DNA from: Acidovorax sp. 1608163 | GTDB lineage: Bacteria > Pseudomonadota > Gammaproteobacteria > Burkholderiales > Burkholderiaceae_C | Length of the DNA stretch: 64,000 nucleotides | Assembly (NCBI RefSeq): GCF_003669015.1 | Contig: NZ_CP033069.1 | Span: 4,598,501 to 4,662,500 of the forward strand | Direction of reading: 5' to 3' | Shown here: piece by piece, positions 55,949-64,000 of the stretch | How positions within the stretch are numbered: position 1 is the stretch's first letter | Layout: each line of letters begins with the position of its first letter | Translations under genes and position numbers: made by a program | The notes under the pieces: generated by a model | What the model was told of the DNA's origin: nothing | The model's database searches: none | What the model saw: only the letters and a program-made list of their open reading frames with translations

Positions 55949-56746
55949 TTACAGGAACATGCCGCCCGATGCCTCGATGCGCTGCGCATTGACCCAGCGG
56001 GTGGCGGGCTGCAGCAGCGAGGCGACCAGCGGGCCAATGTCCTCCGGCACACCCACGCGGCCCAGGGCCGTTTGCGCGGCCACAAAGGCGTTGAGCTGCG
56101 CGTTGTCGCGCACGGCACCGCCGCCAAAGTCGGTCTCGATGGCGCCGGGCGCCACCACGTTCACCGCAATACCGCGCGGGCCCAGTTCCTTGGCCAGGTA
56201 GCGGCTGAGCACCTCGATGGCGCCCTTCATGGCTGCATAGGCGGCGTAGCCCGGCAGCGCAAAGCGGGCCAGCCCCGAGGACAGGTTCAGGATGCGGCCG
56301 CCGTCGTTCATCAGCGGCAGCAGGCGCTGGATGAGGAAGAACACGCCCTTGAGGTGCACATTCACCAGCGCATCGAACTGCGCCTCGGTGGTGTCGGTGA
56401 TGGGGGCGTGCACGCCCATCCCGGCGTTGTTCACCAGGAAGTCAAAGCGCTCGCGCTGCCAGTGGGTCTGCAGCGCCTGCGTCAGTTGGGCGGCAAAGCC
56501 TTCAAAGCTGCGCACATCGCCCACGTCCAGCGGCAAGGCCACGGCGCGGCGGCCCAGGGCGGTGATCTCGGCCACCACGGCCTGGGCCTCAGTGGCCTGC
56601 TGGCGGTAGGTCAGCACCACGTCAATGCCGGTGCGGGCAGCGGCCAATGCGGCGCTGCGGCCCAGGCCCCGGCTGCCGCCGGTGATAAGCACGATGGGGG
56701 TAGAGGGCGATGCGGAAGAAGCGGTGGAGGGGGTCGATGTGGTCAT
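55949..56746 (-). CDS. SDR-family NAD(P)-dependent oxidoreductase
   Basis: The 265-residue Rossmann-fold enzyme has TGGSRGLGRSAALAAA (TGxxxGxG cofactor motif), NNAG at FLVNNAGMG, the catalytic Ser in ILNLSSG, and YxxxK in YAAYAAMKGAIEV. The C-terminus has AVNVVAPGAIETDF. It is a classical SDR reductase of unknown substrate. A Ser/Thr-rich N-terminal extension precedes the fold. It is divergent from a LysR regulator (56868) across a 121-bp spacer, so this regulator probably controls it. Confidence 0.92.
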   Translation of the reverse strand: MTTSTPSTASSASPSTPIVLITGGSRGLGRSAALAAARTGIDVVLTYRQQATEAQAVVAEITALGRRAVALPLDVGDVRSFEGFAAQLTQALQTHWQRERFDFLVNNAGMGVHAPITDTTEAQFDALVNVHLKGVFFLIQRLLPLMNDGGRILNLSSGLARFALPGYAAYAAMKGAIEVLSRYLAKELGPRGIAVNVVAPGAIETDFGGGAVRDNAQLNAFVAAQTALGRVGVPEDIGPLVASLLQPATRWVNAQRIEASGGMFL

Positions 56747-56867
56747 GGTGCAGTCCTGGGGTCTGTGGCCCAGTCACACCATGTGCCGGGCTGGGGTGAA
56801 CTTTATTGGCGTAGACAAGACGAATAAATGGCGCAAAATCAGATTCATTGTCTTAACAAGGCGAACA

Positions 56868-57794
56868 ATGAACCCTTTGGATCGCATGCAGATCTTTGCC
56901 CGCGTGGCGCAGCTGAGCAGCTTCACCCAGGCCGCGCAGGTGCTGGGCATTCCCAAAGCCAGCGCCTCCCTGGCCGTGCAGCAACTGGAAGCGCAACTGG
57001 GCACGCGCCTGCTGCACCGCACCACGCGGCGCGTGCAGCTCACGCAAGACGGGCAGGCGTATTTCGAGCGCTGCAAGGACGTGCTGGACGATGTGGACGA
57101 GCTGCAAACCATGTTCCACCAGCCCGAGGGCACCGCCCTGCGCGGCCGGGTGCGCATCGACATGTCCACCGGCATTGCCCGCCACATGGTGCTGCCGCGC
57201 CTGCCCGAGCTGCTGCAGCGCCACCCGCAGCTGGAGGTGGAAGTGAGCAGCACCGACCGCCGCGTGGACCTGGTGCGCGAGGGCTTTGACTGCGTGATCC
57301 GCGTGGGCCCGGTGGCCGAGCCCGGCCTGGTGGCCCGCCCCCTGGGCCAGGTGCCCGTGGCCACCTGCGCCAGCCCCGCCTACCTGGCGCGCCTGGGCAC
57401 GCCGCACACGCTGCAAGACCTGGCCCAGCACGAGCTGGTGCACTACGTGAGCACGCTGGGCACGCGGTCGGCCGGGTTTGAGGTGCAAGAAGGCGGCGCC
57501 ACCACCTTTTTGCCCATGGGCGGGCGCGTGACGGTGAACAGCGCCGAGGCCTACCTGGGCGCATGCCTGGCCGGGCTGGGCCTGATCCAGGTGCCCCTGC
57601 TGGGCGCGCAAGACCTGGTAGAGCAAGGCCTGCTGGTGCCGGTGCTGGCGCAGCACCCACCGCCGCCCATGCCCGTCACGCTGCTGTACGCCCACCGCCG
57701 CCACCTGCCCCAGCGCGTGCGCGTGGTGATGGACTGGCTGGCCGCCGTGGTGCAGGCCAAGCTGGGACAAGCGCCTGCACCACACGTGCAATAG
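56868..57794 (+). CDS. LysR-family transcriptional regulator
   Basis: The 308-residue LysR protein has the helix-turn-helix MQIFARVAQLSSFTQAAQVLGIPKASASLAVQQLE at the N-terminus and a periplasmic-binding-like effector domain with LRGRVRIDMSTGIARHMVLPRLPELL and VNSAEAYLGACLAGLGLIQVP. The subgroup is the AaeR/DmlR-like set that commonly regulates a divergent SDR gene, as seen here. The ATG at 56868 was chosen; the preceding spacer has the dyad AGACAAGACGAAT...ATTCATTGTCT. Confidence 0.92.
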   Translation: MNPLDRMQIFARVAQLSSFTQAAQVLGIPKASASLAVQQLEAQLGTRLLHRTTRRVQLTQDGQAYFERCKDVLDDVDELQTMFHQPEGTALRGRVRIDMSTGIARHMVLPRLPELLQRHPQLEVEVSSTDRRVDLVREGFDCVIRVGPVAEPGLVARPLGQVPVATCASPAYLARLGTPHTLQDLAQHELVHYVSTLGTRSAGFEVQEGGATTFLPMGGRVTVNSAEAYLGACLAGLGLIQVPLLGAQDLVEQGLLVPVLAQHPPPPMPVTLLYAHRRHLPQRVRVVMDWLAAVVQAKLGQAPAPHVQ

Positions 57795-57850
57795 CTATAT
57801 TTTTGATAGCTGCCAGCGCTTTATCAAATGGGGCTGGAGGCCATTTTCAT
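57790..57850. repeat. Degenerate intergenic repeat, copy F
   Basis: ATAGCTATATTTTTGATAGCTGCCAGCGCTTTATCAAATGGGGCTGG keeps the TGATAGCTGCCAGCGCTT block of copy D, but the right arm is lost. It lies between the LysR and MarR genes. Confidence 0.65.
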
Positions 57851-57929
57851 TAGAATCAGCCCACCCAGCGCCTGGGCACCTGCCCCAACCGGCCCCAGAC
57901 AGCGCCACGCCCCAACACCACCGCACCCC

Positions 57930-58439
57930 ATGGCCCGCCGCACCCGCCAACTGCCCCCACCGCCCTTGCCCGAAACCTCCACCGTGGAGGAAGCCGCACC
58001 CGCCCCCTCCGTGGACATGGTGGACACCACCTTGCTGCGCACGCTGGTGGGCTACAACACGCGGCGCGCGTCGCTGTCCATCATTGCGGTGTTCATGGAG
58101 CGCATGGCGGTGTATGACCTGAAGGTGGTGGACTTCTCGGTGCTGTCGCTGGTGGCCCACAACCCGGGCATCACCTCACGCCAGCTGTGCGCCACACTCA
58201 ATGTGCTGCCTCCCAACCTGGTGGGCCTGATTGCCGCGCTGGAGCGGCGCGGCCTGATCGAACGCCGCCCCCACCCCAGCGACGGCCGCGCCATGGGCGT
58301 GCACCTCACGCCCACCGGGGCCGAGTTGACGCAGCAGGCCGAACAAACCGCCGCGCAGCTGGAAGAAGACGCCACGGCCCGCCTGACAACGGCCGAGCGC
58401 AAGACGCTGATCCGCCTGCTGCAAAAGGTCTACGACTAG
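57930..58439 (+). CDS. MarR-family transcriptional regulator
   Basis: The 169-residue protein has a Pro-rich N-terminus (ARRTRQLPPPPLPETS) and a winged-helix domain with FSVLSLVAHNPGITSRQLCATLNVLPPNLVGLIAALERRGLIERRPHPSDGRAMGVHLTPTG, with the MarR wing DGRA. It might regulate the hydroxycinnamate cluster 3 kb downstream (compare FerR-type MarR repressors), but an unrelated ankyrin gene lies between. The ATG at 57930 (MARRTRQL) is preferred over 57828, which falls in repeat DNA. Confidence 0.88.
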   Translation: MARRTRQLPPPPLPETSTVEEAAPAPSVDMVDTTLLRTLVGYNTRRASLSIIAVFMERMAVYDLKVVDFSVLSLVAHNPGITSRQLCATLNVLPPNLVGLIAALERRGLIERRPHPSDGRAMGVHLTPTGAELTQQAEQTAAQLEEDATARLTTAERKTLIRLLQKVYD

Positions 58440-58647
58440 AGGTCCTCTGCACCAATCCTGCGGGCAGTGCGCGCTGCGGGCCGAGGTGGAAAACGCAGCA
58501 AACCATCAATACACCTATGCACACGGCGCGGTGATTTGTGCAAAGGGTCGCTGTGGCACTTGGGGTGCCACCAGATCCCCCGCTGGCCACCGTGCTGGCC
58601 CACCGCCTATTCCACGGTCCAAAGGCCCAAAGGCATATTGCAAAGCG

Positions 58648-60681
58648 TCAGCCTTTCTTCTGGCACCGCTCCTGCCCAGTGTTCACCGCCCCTTCGCGCA
58701 CCAGCCAGGCCATGGCTTCCTGCGCACCCGCGCAAGCAGCCCATGCCAGCAGGGAAATCTGGGGCCTGTCCAGCCGGTTGACGTCAAGTTTGCGCCTGGC
58801 ATGCATCATCTCGAGCATGTCGACCCGGTTCTGAACCACCGCCCGTATGGCTGGCGGTCTGCCGTCCTTGTTGGGGTCATTGGGGTCGGCGCCAAAGTCC
58901 AGAAGCACCTGCACCAGATCGGTATTCCCTGAAATGATGGCCATTTCCAGGGGGTTGTATGGGCTGCAACCCGCGCAGCCCGGTCGAACGTTGGCGTTGT
59001 TGTGCCTGCTGAGCATTTGCACCAGCACCGGTGCCTGAGGAGGGAAGTCCTCCATCGCTGCCGTCAGGTACATGAGCAACGGCGTATCTTGCCGCTCGCC
59101 CGCATAGGAGGGATAGGGGTACAGGGCGTCAAGCGGCAGGCCACGATCAAGCAGCGCCGTGAAACCCTGCGGGCACTTGAGCGCGAACACGCCCAGGTTG
59201 GTGGTTGCAAACGCCCCATTGTCAAAAACACCGCGCACCCGAGCGCCCCGATCGACCAGAAAGTCGATCTCTTTCCAGCGATCAGGCTCGCTGGGGCACT
59301 GGGCCAGCAGCTTCCCAAGCACCAGGGTCAGTTGATCGCCAAGCAGACGGGACCGCACCGCATCTCCTTGCGCGGCAGCAAAAGCCGCATTCAAGAGCAA
59401 GGGGTACACGCCAGAGGCTGCGGCCGGGTCCATTCGCGCACGGGCCAGCCAGCCTTGCTGGGCAGGGTTGGCCCCGGCATTGAGCACACGCTGCACACCT
59501 TCGATGCCGTTCCTGTCGATCAAGCCCGTCATCACGTCCCCGTCGTTGGCAGCGTCGGGCCCGGCCTCTGCCAGCAGGTAATCCAACGTTGGCCCAGGAA
59601 GGCGCCAGGTGTTGAACCGCAAGACCTGCAAGGCGATGCGCTCTGACGAACCGCCCAGCGTGCGCTGCAAGGTGCCTTGCCGGTTCAATGACTTCAGCGC
59701 CACCATCCCGAACTCTGGCGGCATCAACGCCACCTCCTTGATGAGAGCAACCTGGTCGTAGAGGTCACGCTCGTTGTCCGGGGCGGGATCGATGTGCGGC
59801 AGCAGGTCATTCACAAACAGCGCAAACACCTCCTTTTGCCACGGAATCGTGTCGCGGCCCGTACCCAGATGCCCTACCAGCAGGCTTTGCGAGACCGTGG
59901 CCCACGACGCCTTTCCCTGGGCGTTGCGGGGCACTTGCCCCGCCTGCAGCAACAACGAAGCTTCTCTGAGCGTGACTTCCTTCGGCGCAGCAGAAGGCCT
60001 GTTCGAGGCAATGTAGCGACCGATCACATCGTGCAGGTATTGCCCGCACACAAACCGGGCTTGTCCAGGCCCATCCAGGCGCGCAAACCACTGCCTTTGA
60101 GCCTCTGGCAGCGCATCGAAAGCGGCCTGCTGCATATCGGGCAAGCGCTGGCCCGGGCACATGGCTGTGGCTGGTACCTGGAGGCCTGCGGCTGCAGGGG
60201 CCACAGGCAGTGCCGGCGATGCCCCCGCCCGGGCCACCGGGAACAGATCGGCGGCAGAGACCGCAAACCCGCTGGCCTCGTAATACAGGTAGCCGCTCAA
60301 GGCCTTGCGGGGGACGGTGGACTTCTCCGTGGCACTGCTGACGGCATAGGCATGCCCCACTGGCAGCTTGAACAACACCCCGCCAGGCAGCCGGATGCCA
60401 CACAACGGGACAACACCGTCTGCAGCACCCATGACCTTGCGCACGTCGTCTGGCCGCACCACCGCGCTTTCAAAGAAGCTCGCACTCCACTGTCCGTCCG
60501 CATCTTTTTGCCGGGTGTAGAGCCGGTGCTGGGTCTGCTCCACCCGCAGCACCGCAACGCCGTTTTCTTGCAGCGCGTAGTCACCGAGCAACGCCTCGCC
60601 GCAATCCAACGCCACCGCGGCTTGCGACACCAACCCAAGCGACAGGAGGGCGAGAAGCCGGGCGACAAAAGACAAGGGCAT
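58648..60681 (-). CDS. Exported ankyrin-repeat protein
   Basis: The 677-residue protein has a signal peptide (MPLSFVARLLALLSLGLVSQAAVALD), a long N-terminal region without known motifs, and ankyrin repeats in the C-terminal third. The clearest is NPLEMAIISGNTDLVQVLLDFGADPNDPNKDG followed by RPPAIRAVVQNRVDMLEMM and SLLAWAACAGAQEAMAWLVREGA. It is probably a periplasmic or surface protein-protein interaction protein. Nothing nearby indicates a secretion system. Function unknown. Confidence 0.83.
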   Translation of the reverse strand: MPLSFVARLLALLSLGLVSQAAVALDCGEALLGDYALQENGVAVLRVEQTQHRLYTRQKDADGQWSASFFESAVVRPDDVRKVMGAADGVVPLCGIRLPGGVLFKLPVGHAYAVSSATEKSTVPRKALSGYLYYEASGFAVSAADLFPVARAGASPALPVAPAAAGLQVPATAMCPGQRLPDMQQAAFDALPEAQRQWFARLDGPGQARFVCGQYLHDVIGRYIASNRPSAAPKEVTLREASLLLQAGQVPRNAQGKASWATVSQSLLVGHLGTGRDTIPWQKEVFALFVNDLLPHIDPAPDNERDLYDQVALIKEVALMPPEFGMVALKSLNRQGTLQRTLGGSSERIALQVLRFNTWRLPGPTLDYLLAEAGPDAANDGDVMTGLIDRNGIEGVQRVLNAGANPAQQGWLARARMDPAAASGVYPLLLNAAFAAAQGDAVRSRLLGDQLTLVLGKLLAQCPSEPDRWKEIDFLVDRGARVRGVFDNGAFATTNLGVFALKCPQGFTALLDRGLPLDALYPYPSYAGERQDTPLLMYLTAAMEDFPPQAPVLVQMLSRHNNANVRPGCAGCSPYNPLEMAIISGNTDLVQVLLDFGADPNDPNKDGRPPAIRAVVQNRVDMLEMMHARRKLDVNRLDRPQISLLAWAACAGAQEAMAWLVREGAVNTGQERCQKKG

Positions 60682-60844
60682 GTGGAGAACTTGGCTGCGG
60701 GAACCCGCGGTGCGTGGTGAAGAGGTGGTCAGGCGGACGGTAGATCCGGCCCCCAGTGTCTCACCCCGTCACTGCGCCCAGCAAACCCACCCCGCGTTGA
60801 CCTGCACCAATCGGCGCACGCACCACGCTCTGCGCCACAGAGGG

Positions 60845-61732
60845 TCACACCCCAGGAGACACCGCAGCCTTGTCCAGCCCCAGCAACCGCACCGCATTGC
60901 CCTTCAAGATGCCGGGCATCACCTCGGGCTTGAAGCCCGCTTCCTGGAAGTCCTTCATCCAGCGCTCGGGCGTGATCAGTGGGTAGTCGCTGCCGAACAG
61001 AATGCGGTCCTTGAGCAGCGTGTTCGCGTACTGCACCAGTTGCTTGGGGAAGTACTTAGGACTCCAGCCCGACAGGTCGATCCACACATTGGGCTTGTGC
61101 GTGGCCACAGAGAGCGCCTCGTCCTGCCACGGAAAGCTCGGGTGCGCCATCACGATCTGCATGTCGGGGAAGTCGATCGCCACATCGTCCAGGTGCATGG
61201 GGTTGCTGTATTCGAGCCGCAGGCCGCCACCGCAGCGCATGCCGCTGCCGATGCCGCTATGGCCGGTGTGGAAGATGGCGGGCATGCCGTATTCGGCAAT
61301 CACCTCGTAGATGGGCCAGGCCATCTTGTCGTAGGGGTGGTAGGCCTGCACCGTGGGGTGGAACTTGAAGCCCCGGATGCCATGCTCTTCGATCAAGCGG
61401 CGGGCCTCGCGCGCGCCCATCTTGCCCTTGTGCGGGTCGATGCTGGCAAACGCCATCATCATGTCGCTGTTGGCCTTGGCCGCCTCGGCGATCTCTTCGT
61501 TGGGGATGCGGCGGCGGCCCATCTTGGACTCTGCGTCCACGGTGAACATCACCAGGCCAATCTTCTGCTCGCGGTAGTAAGCCACCGTCTCGGCGATGGT
61601 GGGGCGGCGGCCGTTCTTGAAGTACTTGTCGGCGGCGCGGTCGTATTCCTCGCCGTAGTTGTCAAACGGGTTCCAGCAGCTCACCTCAGCGTGGGTGTGG
61701 ATGTCGATGGCGAGCAGGTTGGCGTGGTCCAT
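60845..61732 (-). CDS. Amidohydrolase-2 family enzyme, probable 4-hydroxyphenyl-beta-ketoacyl-CoA hydrolase
   Basis: The 295-residue metal-dependent TIM barrel has the N-terminal HxH in LAIDIHTHAEV, a barrel His in FHTGHSGIG and VMAHPSFPW, and the late Asp in LFGSDYPLITPERW. These are the metal ligands of the ACMSD-like amidohydrolase branch. Enzymes of this type in hydroxycinnamate clusters (CouO of Rhodococcus, Atu1421 of Agrobacterium) cleave the beta-ketoacyl-CoA formed from p-coumarate or ferulate. The divergent crotonase and feruloyl-CoA synthase genes make that role likely here, but a decarboxylase function cannot be excluded. Confidence 0.78.
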   Translation of the reverse strand: MDHANLLAIDIHTHAEVSCWNPFDNYGEEYDRAADKYFKNGRRPTIAETVAYYREQKIGLVMFTVDAESKMGRRRIPNEEIAEAAKANSDMMMAFASIDPHKGKMGAREARRLIEEHGIRGFKFHPTVQAYHPYDKMAWPIYEVIAEYGMPAIFHTGHSGIGSGMRCGGGLRLEYSNPMHLDDVAIDFPDMQIVMAHPSFPWQDEALSVATHKPNVWIDLSGWSPKYFPKQLVQYANTLLKDRILFGSDYPLITPERWMKDFQEAGFKPEVMPGILKGNAVRLLGLDKAAVSPGV

Positions 61733-61845
61733 GGTTGTCTCCTGTGGGCGGCGTCTTTTGACAGTGCGGGGCCTGGATGCGCGCCAATCCTATGACGCAG
61801 ATCAAGGGTAAGTACTGAGAAAAAACAGGTTTTGCTTGCTTGAAT

Positions 61846-61864
61846 TGGTTATTAACTATAACCA
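61846..61864. promoter_or_regulatory. 19-bp palindromic operator of the hydroxycinnamate cluster
   Basis: TGGTTAT-TAACT-ATAACCA is a perfect 7-bp-arm dyad in the divergent promoter region, 26 bp before the crotonase start. The form suits a MarR-type repressor. Confidence 0.75.
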
Positions 61865-61889
61865 CAATTCCCATCACACGAAAGACATC

Positions 61890-62675
61890 ATGACCCATCC
61901 AGACATCCATTTCGAGCTGCGCGGCGACCACCAGGAAGTGGCCGTGATCCGCCTGACCCGCAGTGCCAAGCGCAATGCCTTGAACGACGGCCTGATCCTG
62001 GCCCTGCGTGACCTGTTTGAAACCATGCCCGCCAGCGTGCGCGCTGCCGTCATTGATGGCGAAGGCCCCCACTTCTGCGCGGGGCTGGACCTGTCAGAGC
62101 TCAAAGAGCGCGACGCAGGTCAGGGCCTGCACCACTCGCGCATGTGGCATGCCGCGCTGGAGCGCGTGCAGTACGGCCCCGTGCCCGTCATCGCGGCGCT
62201 GCACGGCGCTGTGGTGGGCGGTGGGCTGGAGTTGGCCAGCGCCTGCCACATCCGCGTGGCCGATGAATCCACCTTCTACGCCCTGCCCGAGGGCTCGCGT
62301 GGCATCTTCGTGGGCGGCGGCGGCGCAGTGCGCATCCCCAAGCTGATCGGCGCTGCGCGCATGACGGACATGATGCTCACCGGCCGCGTCTACAACGCGC
62401 AAGACGGTGAAAAAGCGGGCTTTGCCCAGTACCTCGTGCCCGAAGGCCAGGCGTTTGACAAGGCCTTTGAGCTGGCCGTGCGCGTAGCGCAGAACGCACC
62501 GCTGACCAACTACGCCCTGATGCACGCCCTGCCCCGCATTGCCGAACAGCCTGCCGACCAGGGCTTCTTCACCGAAGCCATGATGGCCGCGATTGCCCAG
62601 AGCGCGCCGGAAGCCAAGCAGCGCCTGGCCGATTTCTTAGAAGGCCGCGCAGCCAAAGTGAAAACCACCCCCTGA
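61890..62675 (+). CDS. Crotonase / enoyl-CoA hydratase family protein
   Basis: The 261-residue protein has the crotonase fold: IRLTRSAKRNALNDGLI, the oxyanion loop DGEGPHFCAGLDLSEL and GAVVGGGLELASACHIRVADEST. The Glu expected in classical hydratases aligns near YALPEGSRGIFVGGGGAVRI. In this cluster it most likely hydrates the feruloyl/coumaroyl-CoA double bond. It is not clearly of the feruloyl-CoA hydratase-lyase (vanillin-forming) subtype. The ATG at 61890 follows the operator region. Feruloyl-CoA synthase follows 164 bp later. Confidence 0.88.
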   Translation: MTHPDIHFELRGDHQEVAVIRLTRSAKRNALNDGLILALRDLFETMPASVRAAVIDGEGPHFCAGLDLSELKERDAGQGLHHSRMWHAALERVQYGPVPVIAALHGAVVGGGLELASACHIRVADESTFYALPEGSRGIFVGGGGAVRIPKLIGAARMTDMMLTGRVYNAQDGEKAGFAQYLVPEGQAFDKAFELAVRVAQNAPLTNYALMHALPRIAEQPADQGFFTEAMMAAIAQSAPEAKQRLADFLEGRAAKVKTTP

Positions 62676-62760
62676 GCGGCTGCGCCGCTTCCCCCTCCTC
62701 TCGCTGCGCGGGGAGGGGGACACCGCCAGCGCAGCGGGGCGGTGCGGCCGGCGTAGGCCC
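62676..62760. repeat. GC-rich hairpin repeat
   Basis: GCGGCTGCGCCGC followed by CCCCCTCC...GGAGGGGG (62691-62719) and a further Ser/Gly-type palindromic tail. This type of hairpin is common between Comamonadaceae genes. It separates the crotonase and CoA-synthase genes and may attenuate read-through. Confidence 0.6.
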
Positions 62761-62839
62761 TTGCGCGGCGGTCCTGGCCCCGAGCCATGCGTGAACCACC
62801 GCAGCGCAAACAACAAAGATGATTTGGAGACAAGAAAAC

Positions 62840-64000
62840 ATGACCCCCGCTGCATCCACTGCCCGCTACCGCCCGATGAACTTCGGCGTCACCCGGGTCA
62901 ACCTGCGCGAAGGCGCGCCGGGCGTGCGCTACCTGCAGGCCGACTTGCCGCTGGGCGCCTTTGCACGGCGCGTGACGGACTACCTGGTGCACTGGGCCGA
63001 GGCCACGCCCGACCACAGCTTTCTGGCGCGGCGCGAGCAGCTGGGCACAGGCAAGCCGTTGCAGACGGGCGACTGGCAGCATGTGAGCTACGCCCAAGCG
63101 CTCGACGCCGCCCGCAGCATTGGCCAAGCCCTGCTGGACCGGGGCCTGAATGCCGAGCGCCCGGTGGTGGTGCTGAGCGAGAACACCATCGAACACGCGC
63201 TGCTGGCACTGGGCTGCATCTACGCGGGGGTGCCCTACTGCCCCGTGTCGCCCGCCTACGCCACCGTGAGTCAGGACTACGACAAGCTGCGCCACGTCAT
63301 CGCCACCCTCACCCCAGGGCTGGTGTTTGCGGCCGACGGTGCGCGCTACGGCAAAGCCATTGAAGCCACCGTGGCCGCCGATGTGGAGGTGGTGCTGGCC
63401 CAGGGCAGCATCGAAGGCCGCGCCACCCAGACGTTCGGCAGCCTCAAAGCCACCCCCGCCACGCCTGCCGTGGATGCGGCCATGCACGCCACCGGCCCCG
63501 GCACCATCGTGAAGTTCCTGTTCACCAGCGGCTCCACCAAGATGCCCAAGCCGGTCATCAACACCCAGCGCATGTGGTGCGCCAACTTGCAGCAAATCTC
63601 GCTGTCGCTGCCCGTGCTGGCCGAAGCCCCGCCCGTGCTGGTGGACTGGCTGCCATGGAACCACACCTTCGGCAGCAACCACAACTTCGGCCTCACGCTG
63701 ATGCACGGCGGCACGCTCTACATCGACGACGGCAAGCCCACGGGCGCGCTGATTGGCGAAACCCTGCGCAACCTGCGCGAGATCGCGCCCACCGTGTACT
63801 TCAACGTGCCCACCGGCTTTGAAATGATTGCCGAGGCGATGAAGGCCGATGCGCAGTTGCGCACCAACCTGCTGTCGCGCGTGCGCATGTTCTTCTACTC
63901 GGGCGCCGGGCTGGCCCAGCCCGTGTGGGACAGCCTGCACGCCACGCAAGAGGCCGCCATTGGCGAGCGCATCGTGATGTGCACCGGCTTAGGGATGACC
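62840..64000 (+). CDS. fcs: Feruloyl-CoA synthase (partial, runs off the window)
   Basis: The open frame from ATG 62840 runs 387 codons to the window edge without a stop. It starts MTPAASTARYRPMNFGVTRVNLREG and contains the ANL-superfamily P-loop FLFTSGSTKMPKP, the hinge-region WLPWNHTFGSNHNF typical of feruloyl-CoA synthases, and MCTGLGMT at the edge. The enzyme activates ferulate/p-coumarate with ATP and CoA. A GGAG ribosome-binding site precedes the start. The C-terminal AMP-binding lid is outside the window. It defines the neighbouring crotonase and amidohydrolase as hydroxycinnamate genes. Confidence 0.92.
   Translation, partial: MTPAASTARYRPMNFGVTRVNLREGAPGVRYLQADLPLGAFARRVTDYLVHWAEATPDHSFLARREQLGTGKPLQTGDWQHVSYAQALDAARSIGQALLDRGLNAERPVVVLSENTIEHALLALGCIYAGVPYCPVSPAYATVSQDYDKLRHVIATLTPGLVFAADGARYGKAIEATVAADVEVVLAQGSIEGRATQTFGSLKATPATPAVDAAMHATGPGTIVKFLFTSGSTKMPKPVINTQRMWCANLQQISLSLPVLAEAPPVLVDWLPWNHTFGSNHNFGLTLMHGGTLYIDDGKPTGALIGETLRNLREIAPTVYFNVPTGFEMIAEAMKADAQLRTNLLSRVRMFFYSGAGLAQPVWDSLHATQEAAIGERIVMCTGLGMT

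Noticed and set aside
58440..58647. A gene in the gap between the MarR and ankyrin genes
   Set aside because: Short frames only, with no ribosome-binding site or motif; the stretch appears to be ordinary spacer.

Overview
The window looks like a chromosomal segment of a Burkholderiales bacterium, most probably Comamonadaceae and Acidovorax-like. The evidence is high-GC coding, Comamonadaceae-style intergenic palindromes built around CTAGCGCTT...AAGCGCTAG, and housekeeping genes of beta-proteobacterial type (radA, ilvE, alr, lplT, glnK-amtB, proQ, comM). This placement is by inspection only; no database search was run.

Layout. 0-6 kb: the end of an AmpG-like permease, a two-component system, an MFS exporter divergent from its LysR regulator, and a nitronate monooxygenase. 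6-11 kb: a surface-glycan (LPS-type) cluster with an O-antigen-ligase-like protein, GT25 and GT4 glycosyltransferases and two unassigned partners. 11-17 kb: ilvE, a zinc-finger protein, radA, an HpaI-type aldolase, a ketopantoate-reductase-like enzyme and a GST. 17-26 kb: a peptide-binding lipo/periplasmic protein, the argO/argP pair, a siderophore-interacting reductase divergent from a MarR regulator across a long palindrome, an ABC exporter, and a Fur-box-preceded DUF3649-PepSY-DUF3325 trio. 26-36 kb: alr, lplT, a DMT exporter, a glutathione peroxidase, a WYL regulator, a GyrI-like protein, proQ and an HD-GYP protein. 36-43 kb: glcF-yoaK-glcE, then a porin-glnK-amtB operon with a recognisable sigma-54 promoter and NtrC site.

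The accessory region runs from 43,476 to about 55,323. It interrupts comM (yifB), whose 5' part ends exactly at the inverted repeat of an IS3-family element and whose 3' part resumes near 55,324. About 65-75 codons, including the Walker B region, are missing. Inside are the IS, a type I restriction HsdR without HsdM/HsdS whose first codons come from the IS end, a 985-residue protein with an N-terminal single-HKD phospholipase-D-type nuclease domain, a two-gene unit ending in a transglutaminase/McjB-like protein, a broken unknown gene, a HAD protein, an orphan Xre/ParS-type antitoxin and an exported DNA/RNA non-specific endonuclease. It reads as an eroded defence/mobile island in a known integration hotspot.

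56-64 kb returns to core-like DNA: SDR/LysR pair, MarR regulator, ankyrin protein, and a hydroxycinnamate (ferulate) cluster of amidohydrolase, crotonase and feruloyl-CoA synthase around a 19-bp palindrome. The combination fits a CoA-dependent beta-oxidative/retro-Claisen route.

A technical pattern affects the annotation. At least seven genes are split by an apparent single missing base, usually in a short G/C homopolymer. This suggests systematic undercalling in the sequence rather than seven independent pseudogenes.
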